A DNA stretch of 10,256 nucleotides from Myxococcales bacterium (GCA_027005175.1 JALTMC010000821.1:1-10256); one strand, 5' to 3'; counted from the first letter of the stretch, positions 1 to 6,806 are shown. Notes: generated by a model from the sequence alone, not told the origin. A program made the numbers and translations.

Positions 1-508
1 GGATATCGGCATCAGAAGGTGCGACTTGACGGATCGTGTCAAATACATTCTGCATCGCAGAACTGGTTCCAATGATCTCTTCAAAGCCAAAGGAACGCTC
101 GACTTGACGTCGCAGCATCCGGTTTTCTTCACGAAGAACCCGCTCCTCCAACAAGCGACGAACATTGTTCAGTAGGTCGTCCGGCATAAAAGGTTTGGTG
201 ATATAGTCAACAGCCCCCAGCTTCATCGCTTCCACTGCCGTCTCTACAGAGGGAAAACCTGTCACCATCAACACGGGCAGCTCAGGATCATGCTCACGAG
301 CCAAGCGCAACAACTCAACACCATTGAGCCCCGGCATCCGAATGTCTGTAAGCAATAAATCAAACGTATCTTCTGCCAAACGCTCCGCCGCTTTGAGGCT
401 GTTATTTTCGGTCGTGACATGAACATTGCTCAAGATATTCAGGGTATCGGCATACACCTCCAACATTCCGATCTCATCGTCAACAACGAGGATACGAGCG
501 TTCTTCAT
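1..508 (-). CDS. NtrC-family sigma-54 response regulator, N-terminal part (cut by window edge)
   Basis: Reading the minus strand from the ATG at 508 gives 169 residues with no stop before base 1. The receiver domain spans about residues 3-120. It has the acidic pair D10/D11, the phosphoacceptor D55 in LLLTDIRMPG, T83 in MVTG, and K105 in YITKPF. After a linker, residues 143-169 (SFGFEEIIGTSSAMQ and onwards) match the start of a sigma-54 AAA+ domain just before Walker A, where the window ends. The family phosphorylates in response to a partner kinase and activates sigma-54 promoters; the output DNA-binding domain should lie beyond base 1. The start is supported by the purine-rich GAAGGAAGG on the minus strand 8 bases before the ATG. 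The gene begins 4 bases after the kinase stop, so the two almost certainly form an operon and a cognate pair. The AAA+ assignment rests on its first residues only. Confidence 0.93.
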   Translation of the reverse strand, partial: MKNARILVVDDEIGMLEVYADTLNILSNVHVTTENNSLKAAERLAEDTFDLLLTDIRMPGLNGVELLRLAREHDPELPVLMVTGFPSVETAVEAMKLGAVDYITKPFMPDDLLNNVRRLLEERVLREENRMLRRQVERSFGFEEIIGTSSAMQNVFDTIRQVAPSDADI

Positions 509-512
509 CTCC

Positions 513-2057
513 TTAACCTTCCTTCAAGCTGGGCAGAGTAAGAGTGAATTGAGAGCCCTCACCAGGAGTTGAATCCACAACAATGGAACCATCATGACTT
601 CGCACCAAGCCAAAGCAAACAGACAGACCAAGTCCCGTGCCTCGGCCTTCCTCTTTTGTCGTATAAAAAGGCTCAAAGATCTTCGCCTGAACCTCCGGCG
701 ACATTCCCTCTCCTGTATCTTTCACCACAACCACCACATCGTTCGGCTCTTGTTTCCTCGCAGTGATCGAGAGTGTGCCCCCCTCTGGCATTGCATCGTT
801 CGCGTTTAAGAAAAAATTCAGAAAGACCTGCTCCAATTCGTGACTGTTGGCCTGCACCATCAAAGCCTCCTCACCCAGCTCTTCCACGATTTCCACATTC
901 ATAGTTTTACAGCGATGCCCCACAATATCCAGTGCTTTACGCAGAGGCTGTCGAATATCGACCGGCCCTTTCATCCCAAAAGAAGGTCGAGAGTAATCAA
1001 GCAAACCACGCGTTAACCGACTCAATCGGTCTGTCTGCTCAATGATCTTGGAAAGTTCCGTCGAAACCTTCACCGACATTGAGTCTTTTTCTGTAAACAA
1101 CAACAACCGCGCTTTCGCACTAATGATGCCCAAAGGATTATTCATCTCGTGTGCAATGTTTGCCGCAAGCTCTCCAATCGCTTCAAGTTTACTCGACTGC
1201 ATCAAGCGTTTTTGTATGCCTTTCTGAACTCGAATATCTTCGACAAACAACCAGATATGAGGGATATCATCAGAGTCTCGATAAAACAGCCCCTTGAGCT
1301 GGACGGGGATTAGGGTCCCATCACGATGTGCACACTCCTTCTCAATGGGTCCAAAGACTCCGTTGTCGTCAAAGTATGCAAGCACTTCCTCTAGATCCTC
1401 GTAGTCATCACCTGCGATCAAACGAAAACAAATATACTCAAGAACCTCATCTGTCGAATACCCAAACAAGTCACAAAAAGCACGATTGGCCTGTACTTTG
1501 TGACCACGATCTTCACAAGTCACCATTCCAATGACAGAGTTCTCAAACATGGCACGAAATTTTTCTTCGCTGCGAAGCAACTGTGTATTCGCTGCATTCA
1601 AAGCCTCCGTTCTACGCATCACACGCGCTTCCAACTCATCGTGGGTCTGCTGGAGAGCTTTTTCTATTTTTTGTCGTTTGGTGACATCGCGAACAATCGC
1701 CGTATACAAACGCTTGTTTTCCGAAACAGTGACTTTAGAGATGGAGATATCTACGGGAAACTCAGAACCATCCTTACGCACACCCGCCAACTCAGAGCGA
1801 GTACTCATTAAGCGACGATGTGCCGACTCCTGTCCAAAAGCATCAACATAACCTTTATGTGCAAGAGCGTATCGTTGGGGGAGTAAGAGAGACAAAGGCT
1901 TACCAAGGATCTCCTCAGACTTATACCCAAAGATCTGCTCGGCCTGCAGATTGAACATCACAATGTGCTGCTCTTCATCAACAGAGAGAATCGCATCACT
2001 CGCAGTATCCAAAATATTCTGAAACAAGGCCTGACTATGTTGTTTCACTCTCTTCAA
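513..2057 (-). CDS. Cytosolic PAS-PAS sensor histidine kinase
   Basis: The 514-residue protein has no signal peptide or membrane segment, so it should sense an internal signal. PAS 1 covers about residues 10-126 (IFGYKSEEILGKPLSLLLP, RKDGSEFPVDIS). A charged coiled-coil-like linker covers about 127-162, and PAS 2 about 163-280. The HisKA dimerisation domain has the H-box IAHEMNNPLG with phosphoacceptor His303. The ATPase domain shows an N-box (NFFLNANDAM, 414-423), G1 box DTGEGM (447-452), FEPFYTTK, and G2 box GRGTGLGLSV (471-480). All catalytic motifs look intact. The first codon is TTG: an in-frame TAG lies 18 bases upstream and there is no ATG alternative, although GTG at codon 4 is possible. 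The ribosome binding site is weak (AGAGAAGA). It is immediately upstream of the NtrC-type regulator gene. The ligand of the PAS domains cannot be told from sequence. Confidence 0.95.
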   Translation of the reverse strand: MKRVKQHSQALFQNILDTASDAILSVDEEQHIVMFNLQAEQIFGYKSEEILGKPLSLLLPQRYALAHKGYVDAFGQESAHRRLMSTRSELAGVRKDGSEFPVDISISKVTVSENKRLYTAIVRDVTKRQKIEKALQQTHDELEARVMRRTEALNAANTQLLRSEEKFRAMFENSVIGMVTCEDRGHKVQANRAFCDLFGYSTDEVLEYICFRLIAGDDYEDLEEVLAYFDDNGVFGPIEKECAHRDGTLIPVQLKGLFYRDSDDIPHIWLFVEDIRVQKGIQKRLMQSSKLEAIGELAANIAHEMNNPLGIISAKARLLLFTEKDSMSVKVSTELSKIIEQTDRLSRLTRGLLDYSRPSFGMKGPVDIRQPLRKALDIVGHRCKTMNVEIVEELGEEALMVQANSHELEQVFLNFFLNANDAMPEGGTLSITARKQEPNDVVVVVKDTGEGMSPEVQAKIFEPFYTTKEEGRGTGLGLSVCFGLVRSHDGSIVVDSTPGEGSQFTLTLPSLKEG

Positions 2058-2090
2058 ACTGATCTTCTCTTTCTATCTCATACTGGTACA

Positions 2091-2128
2091 CTACAAAAAT
2101 GTTGGCCCCACCACCCAACAAAATGTAG
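2091..2128. promoter_or_regulatory. Two-part dyad upstream of the kinase gene
   Basis: CTACA (2091-2095) pairs with TGTAG (2124-2128), and inside it TGTTGG (2100-2105) pairs with CCAACA (2115-2120). The A-rich spacers are 4 and 3 bases and the loop is 9 bases. That gives 11 complementary base pairs in the divergent gap between the kinase gene and the plus-strand gene, about 34 bases before the kinase start. It could be an operator or a leader hairpin for the kinase transcript. No U-run follows on either strand, so an intrinsic terminator is unlikely. Confidence 0.4.
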
Positions 2129-2225
2129 TTTCTGGAATGTGAAGTTAAAAAGTACCCGTATTTTAGAGACCACTTATTGACCAAAACAGCCAGTACATTT
2201 GATTTGGATCAAGAACTCTATCAAC

Positions 2226-2254
2226 TTGACATCAATCCAAGACTTCAGTACAAC
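2226..2254 (+). promoter_or_regulatory. Sigma-70-like promoter for the gene at 2289
   Basis: A perfect -35 hexamer TTGACA (2226-2231) is followed after 17 bases by TACAAC (2249-2254, four of six matches to TATAAT). The predicted start of transcription is near 2261, about 28 bases before the ATG at 2289. The TTG at 2199 that opens the longest frame lies upstream of this promoter, which argues against it as start codon. No experimental support. Confidence 0.55.
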
Positions 2255-2288
2255 AAAGATTCAAGCGGATTTGGCTATGGAGGAACAT

Positions 2289-3200
2289 ATGCCCTTTTCC
2301 AAACCGCAGTACCTCATACCGATCCTACATCCTGAAGTCTCGTTGGAAGCACTTGAACAACTTCTCTCCATGGAACAGATCCAAATTATCATGCGGCTGG
2401 ACGGTGTTACATCAGTCCGTGGTCTCGCACATCTATTGAATCGTTCTCTGACAGATATTACCGCAGAAGTTCAAGAATTGGTAGTGCAAGGGGTATTGCA
2501 ACTCTTCAAACGAATATCCAAAGAAGGTCGATTGGAACCTGTTCCATGGCCTCCTCCCACCGCAGGAGACGAATGGCTTGCCCTCCCAGGCATCCAAGAC
2601 GATAGCAGTGTCTCTGCCGACACGGAACCCGAAGTCTATACGATCTCGTCCATGGAACTCATTGCTTTCCAAGAAGATCTGTCGAACAAGAACCATACCA
2701 CCCCCTCGACACCTCCACCCAAACACAGAGACCCAGACAAACAGCAGCTACCTGTCATCGTTCGTCGCACCCAAAAACAATTTCAACCTCCATTGCAATC
2801 TCAACCTCCATTGCAATCTCAACCTCCATTGCAACCTCCTCCTCCATTGCAGTCGGCTTCTGGTGTCTCTTACACACCCATTCCACACCAACCTTCAGGC
2901 AGTGATGCGACAAAGGCAGCATTCTTGGGTCGTTCAGGAATGATGCCGCCTCCGCCCAAGGTGCTACACTTTAACTCAGGCCAACACAGCGAGTTCCCCC
3001 AAGAGTTGGAGTTGGAACAGGAAGAGCCTGGCTTATGGGATGACTTAGAAAAAGCACCTGAAGAGGAAGAAGATATCTTTCAGGACTCGACTGTGGTAAG
3101 CAGTTTCAGTTACCTGGAAATGCTTGCAGCCGAGGAGCTCAGTGAAACTCTCGAAAAAGCCCCTCCCCCTCCTGCCTCGAAAGAAGCAGAAAAGCCCTAA
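2289..3200 (+). CDS. Hypothetical protein, winged-helix-like N-terminus and Pro/Glu-rich tail
   Basis: I do not recognise a named family. The start chosen is the ATG at 2289, because GGAGG at 2279-2283 sits 5 bases before it and a good promoter ends at 2254; this gives 303 residues. The frame is open back to 2199 (TTG), and ATG 2277 is a second choice with no clear ribosome binding site. Residues about 11-76 are predicted helical and have the pattern of the small winged-helix segments seen in deltaproteobacterial regulators (DGVTSVRGLAHLL, then VQELVVQGVLQLF); this is resemblance only. The rest looks disordered: a proline-rich stretch with four six-residue repeats (QPPLQS type, 166-189), then a very acidic part (ELELEQEEPG, EEEED) and a PPPP/EAEKP end. 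There is no signal peptide, so it is probably cytosolic. It is divergent from the kinase-regulator operon and could be linked to it, but nothing in the sequence proves this. Confidence 0.75.
   Translation: MPFSKPQYLIPILHPEVSLEALEQLLSMEQIQIIMRLDGVTSVRGLAHLLNRSLTDITAEVQELVVQGVLQLFKRISKEGRLEPVPWPPPTAGDEWLALPGIQDDSSVSADTEPEVYTISSMELIAFQEDLSNKNHTTPSTPPPKHRDPDKQQLPVIVRRTQKQFQPPLQSQPPLQSQPPLQPPPPLQSASGVSYTPIPHQPSGSDATKAAFLGRSGMMPPPPKVLHFNSGQHSEFPQELELEQEEPGLWDDLEKAPEEEEDIFQDSTVVSSFSYLEMLAAEELSETLEKAPPPPASKEAEKP
2783..2854 (+). repeat. 18-bp tandem repeat, four copies, in frame
   Basis: The units at 2783, 2801, 2819 and 2837 are based on TCAACCTCCATTGCAATC. The first two are identical, the third differs at one base and the fourth at a few. 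The period is six codons, so copy-number change keeps the reading frame and lengthens or shortens the QPPLQS stretch of the host protein. Confidence 0.9.
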
Positions 3201-3431
3201 AAATGCCACGGGTGGATCGTACGCAAAAAAACACTCGACTTCTTCCCTACCTCTGAAAACGCAGAAAATCCCCGAAAAAGACCAAGCCACAATATTCATC
3301 CCTACGAGCCAACCGTCCCCCCCTTCACTGAAGAAACAGAAAATCCCGAAACAACAACAGAACCAGCCCAGCCCCAAGGATGAATGTCCACCAGAACTTC
3401 GCTGAAGAAACAGAAAAACCCGAAACAACAA
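3183..3431. repeat. Degenerate repeat with about 75-bp period, four copies
   Basis: The core CAGAAAA-N-CCC recurs at 3187, 3262, 3337 and 3411, spacings 75, 75 and 74 bases. Copies 3 and 4 are the closest: 3328-3357 and 3402-3431 match at 29 of 30 bases. Copies 1 and 2 share mainly the core and A-rich flanks. Copy 1 lies inside the last codons of the gene at 2289-3200 (EAEKP and stop), and the others lie downstream. The 75-base period is 25 codons, which suggests that the array arose as a coding repeat; the last step is one base short. Confidence 0.65.
3201..3383 (+). other. Possible decayed C-terminal extension of the upstream gene
   Basis: After the TAA at 3198-3200 the same reading frame stays open for 60 codons to a TGA at 3381-3383. 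It encodes segments such as SENAENP and TEETENPETTTEPAQP, close in style to the EAEKP end of the upstream protein. This is consistent with an older, longer Pro/Glu/Thr-rich tail now cut off by a stop codon. No separate start or ribosome binding site is evident, so it is not called as a gene. Low-complexity sequence stays open by chance in several frames here, so the inference is modest. Confidence 0.35.
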
Positions 3432-3432
3432 G

Positions 3433-3468
3433 CCAAGTCGTCAACCGGTAAACCAAGTCGTCAACCGG
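3433..3468. repeat. 16-bp direct repeat doublet
   Basis: CCAAGTCGTCAACCGG occurs at 3433-3448 and again, identical, at 3453-3468 (offset 20 bases). It lies just after the fourth copy of the 75-bp repeat in the convergent gap. No coding role is evident. Confidence 0.85.
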
Positions 3469-3541
3469 GCCTCTCCCTCCAATGAGTTCTTTTATCCTCA
3501 ACTGATGGGCCGACTCCCAAGTCAACCCGATAGCGAGGCAA

Positions 3542-3641
3542 TCCATCGACTACGCTCACAGTCCATCGACTGCGCTCACAGTCCATCGACTACGCTCACA
3601 GTCCATCGACTGCGCTCACAGTCCATCGACTACATTCAGTT
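3542..3641. repeat. 20-bp tandem repeat, five units, overlapping the serpin stop codon
   Basis: Units start at 3542, 3562, 3582, 3602 and 3622 with consensus TCCATCGACTRCGCTCACAG. The R position alternates A, G, A, G, A, giving a 40-bp higher-order unit. Units 1-4 are otherwise identical; unit 5 diverges after 11 bases and contains the serpin stop codon (3636-3638). Neighbouring units form short dyads (AGTC-CATC-GACT, and GACTG-N6-CAGTC). With a period not divisible by three, the array is unlikely to be coding. It looks like a minisatellite in the convergent 3' region. It is not CRISPR, since there are no unique spacers. Confidence 0.9.
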
Positions 3642-4988
3642 TCTTTTACGATGTTTGGGAAGGCTGCGGATCTTTGCTTTTGGATTTGGGTTCGTGACTC
3701 GTCCCCAGAATAAGATCTGATGGGTTTGACGATCCCGAATATAAAAGAGGAAGGGACGATCAGCAACAAACTCGGGATAGGAGTGTCCATTTTTGGTTCT
3801 CACCACAAGAGCTGTTGCAGCACTTGCCTTGGTTCCTTTTTCGTCCACAGCGATTTTTGTTTGTTGCAAAACAGTGGACACATAGAGATTGCGTTTTCCA
3901 TTGATCTTTGAGAAATCGGCTCTCCTTCCCAACGCCCGACTCATCCCCAATGCTGCCAACGCTGGAAGAAAGTTCCATGTTGATGTGAGAGTAAAGCGAG
4001 GCAAAGACACATGGACCTTTTTGAGACGCAAACGCCGAATCCATCGTCGCAATCGAGAGGTCCGCAAGCGTTTTTCAAGCCTTGCCAAGCCACCGAGTCG
4101 TGGCAACAGCAAGACCATTGAAAATTGGTGCCCGGCATACGGCAACTCCAGGATCTGAAGACCCCGAGAAGCTGCATACCGGAACTTTCGCTTTTGGTAC
4201 ATGAGCGGTGTGGAGATCACACGGCGTTTCGCGACAAAGAAAGTCTTTAACTCCGTATACTTCTTTTTAAAAGGATAGGCCCAAGACCCCTGAAAAAAGA
4301 GCGCGTGCCCCACGACAAGCCGGGTTCGCTTATCAATCGATCCTTTGGGAAACAAAGAGGGAATCATGCCATGCGTTTGCAAGCGAAACCAATCGTTAAT
4401 TTGTGTGCGAGCCACCTCAGGTTGTTTGTGAAAATGCATCAAGAGCGGTGCTGCATTGTAATACCGCTGCATGCTCCGAATAAACGAGACTTTCGGAACA
4501 CCCGAATGCTCCATCCAAAAATTCTGGGCAGACCGCAAGATCACCCCCTTGTGTGGAGTGGTACTCCTATATTTGTGAAGCCAACCCATCGCAGAATGCC
4601 AACGTTTTGTAGAGATCCCCCGACCATGCAAAACACGCTTAATTCCTCTCGCTGTCACTCCACGGGCTCCTGTTCGCAACATGGAGAGAACCACACTGAG
4701 TCCATGAGGAGCAAACAGAATATTTCCCTTATTCCTTCGAAGTTGTCGATAAAAAGAGAGGGTCATCCTTTGTTGTCGAGAGACCACACGCTTGACCCCT
4801 CTGGGAACGCGCAAAGGCTTGGACTTTTTCCCCTGGGATTTCTGGCCAGAACGCACTCGACGATCCTTACCAACCTCCCTCCGCTTTTGCTTTGTAGTCG
4901 CTTCCGTTGGCTTTTGCTTGGAGGGAGCAGCCTCACAAACTCCTGTCCAGGCCAGACTCAAACACATCAGGTACGCGAAAACTCGCAT
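3636..4988 (-). CDS. Secreted serpin (serine protease inhibitor family) with basic N-terminal extension
   Basis: The 450-residue protein starts at an ATG with AGGAG nine bases upstream. Residues 1-20 look like a Sec signal peptide (cleavage near CEA-AP). Residues 24-73 are extremely basic, 19 Lys/Arg against 3 acidic. The serpin fold follows from about residue 72: NILFAPHGLSVVLSMLRTGARG (88-109), NDWFRLQTHG (198-207), FPKGSIDKRTRLVV (213-226), ELPY (281-284). The hinge EKGTKASAATA (383-393) has Gly at P15, Thr at P14 and small residues at P12-P9, as in inhibitory serpins. FVADRPFLFYIRD (407-419) and ILFWGRVTNP (425-434) close the fold. Counting from P17 Glu383, with loop length equal to antitrypsin types, gives P1 Lys399 and P1' Asn400, which suggests trypsin-like targets. 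Inhibition by loop insertion is inferred. It lies 12 bases behind the methyltransferase gene, whose stop overlaps the serpin ribosome binding site. Confidence 0.95.
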   Translation of the reverse strand: MRVFAYLMCLSLAWTGVCEAAPSKQKPTEATTKQKRREVGKDRRVRSGQKSQGKKSKPLRVPRGVKRVVSRQQRMTLSFYRQLRRNKGNILFAPHGLSVVLSMLRTGARGVTARGIKRVLHGRGISTKRWHSAMGWLHKYRSTTPHKGVILRSAQNFWMEHSGVPKVSFIRSMQRYYNAAPLLMHFHKQPEVARTQINDWFRLQTHGMIPSLFPKGSIDKRTRLVVGHALFFQGSWAYPFKKKYTELKTFFVAKRRVISTPLMYQKRKFRYAASRGLQILELPYAGHQFSMVLLLPRLGGLARLEKRLRTSRLRRWIRRLRLKKVHVSLPRFTLTSTWNFLPALAALGMSRALGRRADFSKINGKRNLYVSTVLQQTKIAVDEKGTKASAATALVVRTKNGHSYPEFVADRPFLFYIRDRQTHQILFWGRVTNPNPKAKIRSLPKHRKRN

Positions 4989-5000
4989 TGTGGGAAACTC

Positions 5001-5678
5001 CTACGAAGTAAATAGAATATCTGCCGTCCATCCGGTAGAGTCCGAATGTTGGGGGTCACGAACAATCCACTGGTAGCGGGGAAGAAGCTGACAAAGGGTT
5101 TGATAGGCCCTTTGGTCAAAGTGAATCTCCACAATCAAGACACCGCCGGGCCGAAGTCGTTCACGCAAACGACGCAACGCTTCATGCAATCGGCGCCCTT
5201 GAAACAAATGGAGGGTTCGCCGAATCACAAGAACATCAAAAGGTCCAGAGCATGCGTGGGCATCAAACATACTTCCCGTCACAAACTTGGCCTTTTTCGA
5301 CCCACTTTCGATGCTGGCCAGCCAGCAACTGGATTGTGTTTCACAAGAAGGACAGACTTCCTCTCCATGATTGGGAAACGACCATTGAGCTGCCGACTGG
5401 TTAGCCACTCCTGAAAGCTCTAAAGAAACAGACTGGAACCCCGCATAAGAAAAGAGTTGTGGCTCTGGAGAAAGACCATTGCCAACAAACAACAAGGAGT
5501 TCAACCCTCTCTCACGAAAGAGTTCGATCCATGGGGCAAACCGCTCCCTCCAAACCTCCCAAGAAGGAGAGGGAAGAGGCCTTCCCCTCCAATACAAGTC
5601 CCATTCGTGATGGCTCTCCACATCCAATGGATACAAAGAAAGTGGATACTCCACCTCCTTGCGAAACACTGTCTTCAT
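5001..5678 (-). CDS. Class I SAM-dependent methyltransferase-like protein
   Basis: The 225-residue protein has a Rossmann methyltransferase pattern. The motif I region is LLFVGNGLSPEP (62-73), with VGNG in place of the usual acidic-GxG start. Then come VSLELS (84-89) ending strand 2, FVTGSMFDA (132-140), FDVLVIRRTLHLF (147-159) for motif IV, and LRPGGVLIVEIH (175-186). An insertion at about 100-130 carries three close cysteines (C109, C112, C118) that could bind metal. There is no signal peptide, so it is cytosolic; the substrate is unknown. Its TAG stop lies within the ribosome binding site of the serpin, so the two are translationally coupled. The ATG start has only a moderate ribosome binding site (GAAAGAG) and a promoter very close upstream. 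Confidence 0.8.
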   Translation of the reverse strand: MKTVFRKEVEYPLSLYPLDVESHHEWDLYWRGRPLPSPSWEVWRERFAPWIELFRERGLNSLLFVGNGLSPEPQLFSYAGFQSVSLELSGVANQSAAQWSFPNHGEEVCPSCETQSSCWLASIESGSKKAKFVTGSMFDAHACSGPFDVLVIRRTLHLFQGRRLHEALRRLRERLRPGGVLIVEIHFDQRAYQTLCQLLPRYQWIVRDPQHSDSTGWTADILFTS

Positions 5679-5690
5679 CCTGACTCTTTC

Positions 5691-5718
5691 ATAATATCCT
5701 GCGTTAAGCAGCTAACAA
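5691..5718 (-). promoter_or_regulatory. Candidate promoter for the methyltransferase-serpin operon
   Basis: On the minus strand TTGTTA (5718-5713) and TATTAT (5696-5691, five of six matches to TATAAT) are separated by 16 bases. The -35 element abuts the 7-bp repeat tract. Transcription would start near 5684, only about 6 bases before the ATG at 5678, so the message would be nearly leaderless. This makes the call tentative; the true promoter may be further upstream. Confidence 0.35.
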
Positions 5719-5743
5719 CAAACAACAAACAACAAACAACAAA
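5714..5743. repeat. 7-bp simple tandem repeat, about 4.3 copies
   Basis: Four perfect AACAACA units run from 5714 to 5741, followed by two more matching bases. The tract sits 36-65 bases upstream of the methyltransferase start and next to its likely -35 element. Tracts like this can slip during replication, so copy number may vary between strains. Confidence 0.9.
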
Positions 5744-5811
5744 TCTGTTTCAACGTCCTCTTCTCTTGCCTCTTTGGAGCCGTTCTGCTACTGACAGGGC
5801 TATCAGGTTGT

Positions 5812-5832
5812 GAAAGGCATTTCAATGCCCTC
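5812..5832 (-). terminator. Weak hairpin after the hydrolase gene
   Basis: GGCATT (5816-5821) and AATGCC (5824-5829) are perfect complements separated by two bases. On the minus strand the hairpin comes 9 bases after the hydrolase stop and is followed by TTTC. The T-run is short and the stem modest, so it may be a poor terminator or only a 3' end structure. Confidence 0.3.
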
Positions 5833-5837
5833 TTCTC

Positions 5838-6779
5838 TTATCTCTTTTCAGCAGGTTGACTCTTCTTTTGTAGAAAGCGCAGCACGATCTCTGCGGTTTC
5901 TCTTGGCCTTTCATATTGTGGAGAATGACCACAGTGTTTCATTGTCACCCAGGTGGCATGAGGAATTTCTTTGCGAAATGCGTGCCCAATCGCAGGCAAC
6001 ACGATCTGATCAGAGTCCCCCCACAAGAGCAAGGTAGGCATCTTAATCCCTGACAACTTCTCATTGAGTATGTAATCCTTCCCTCTTCGAATATCCGAGC
6101 GCACCCTATTTTGCCATACAAAGTCGGCTCCCATCCGCTTGATTAAGAACTCCTCAAAGGAGCGTGGAATCGCTGGAATCTTGTAAAAAACCTTCTTCAT
6201 ATACTTATGAAAATCTTCACGATTTTGAATCGATGATGCGGGGTCTTTGTAGGGTGGAGGGATGCTCTTGACATGCAAGCCTGTTGCATCGAGCAACAAT
6301 AGCCTTTTGACCTGTTTCGGATGATGCAGGGCGTAGGCAACAGAGATATGCCCCCCCATCGAATTACCACCGAGTGCAAAGGATTTGAGCCCAAGTTTCT
6401 TAAAGAACTTATGAAAAAAATCCACCTGTCCGCGTATACTGTAGATGCGGCCCGGATCGTGCGCTGTGTTTCCAAAACCGGGAACTTCAGGAAGAATCAC
6501 ACGAAAGTGGGGCGTTAACCAACGAACGGTCTGTACAAAAGAGAGCTTCCGGTCACCAAAGCCATGAATCAATACCAGAGGTTCCCCTTTTCCACCCTCA
6601 TAATAAGTAACGTTGTATCCATCCACTTGGGCAGATTTTTCAATAACGCCACTGGCTTGTTCATATTGCCACTGAACAAAACTCAATAAGACCTGTGGAA
6701 AAAAGAAATAGATGATGAGCCCGGCACTAGCACCAACGAACAAAAAAGCCATCAAGACACGCAAAAAAAACTTCTTCAA
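5838..6779 (-). CDS. Membrane-anchored alpha/beta hydrolase (lipase/esterase-like)
   Basis: The 313-residue protein belongs to the alpha/beta hydrolase fold. One hydrophobic segment at about residues 5-30 should anchor it in the inner membrane or act as an uncleaved signal. The oxyanion-region motif is LIHGFGD (70-76). The nucleophile is Ser140 in GNSMGG, the acid Asp257 in LLWGDSDQIV, and the base His285 in HCGHSPQYERP; the triad is complete. The PEVPGFG motif (97-103) and overall length fit lipases and esterases of the family, but the substrate is not known. The start chosen is TTG at 6779, because GAGGAG lies 8 bases before it. A GTG at 6788 is in frame but overlaps that ribosome binding site. 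Upstream lies a hairpin and a 15-codon ORF; 160 bases downstream begins the methyltransferase gene. Confidence 0.9.
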   Translation of the reverse strand: MKKFFLRVLMAFLFVGASAGLIIYFFFPQVLLSFVQWQYEQASGVIEKSAQVDGYNVTYYEGGKGEPLVLIHGFGDRKLSFVQTVRWLTPHFRVILPEVPGFGNTAHDPGRIYSIRGQVDFFHKFFKKLGLKSFALGGNSMGGHISVAYALHHPKQVKRLLLLDATGLHVKSIPPPYKDPASSIQNREDFHKYMKKVFYKIPAIPRSFEEFLIKRMGADFVWQNRVRSDIRRGKDYILNEKLSGIKMPTLLLWGDSDQIVLPAIGHAFRKEIPHATWVTMKHCGHSPQYERPRETAEIVLRFLQKKSQPAEKR

Positions 6780-6806
6780 AGAACCCACTCCTCAAGGAAT
6801 GAAATC

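Noticed and set aside
2199-2288. 30-residue N-terminal extension of the plus-strand protein from TTG 2199
   Set aside because: The likely promoter (2226-2254) lies inside it, and the only good ribosome binding site serves ATG 2289.
3124-3405. Lys-rich plus-strand frame of 93 codons
   Set aside because: It starts inside the gene at 2289-3200 in another frame and is low complexity produced by the 75-bp repeat. There is no start signal.
3045-3431. Open frame of 128 codons on the minus strand with repeated FCFF-like segments
   Set aside because: It overlaps the real plus-strand gene and the 75-bp repeat. It has no ribosome binding site, and its apparent motif repeats are only the reverse of the DNA repeats.
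3542-3641. CRISPR array
   Set aside because: The 20-bp units are directly adjacent with no unique spacers, and there are no cas genes.
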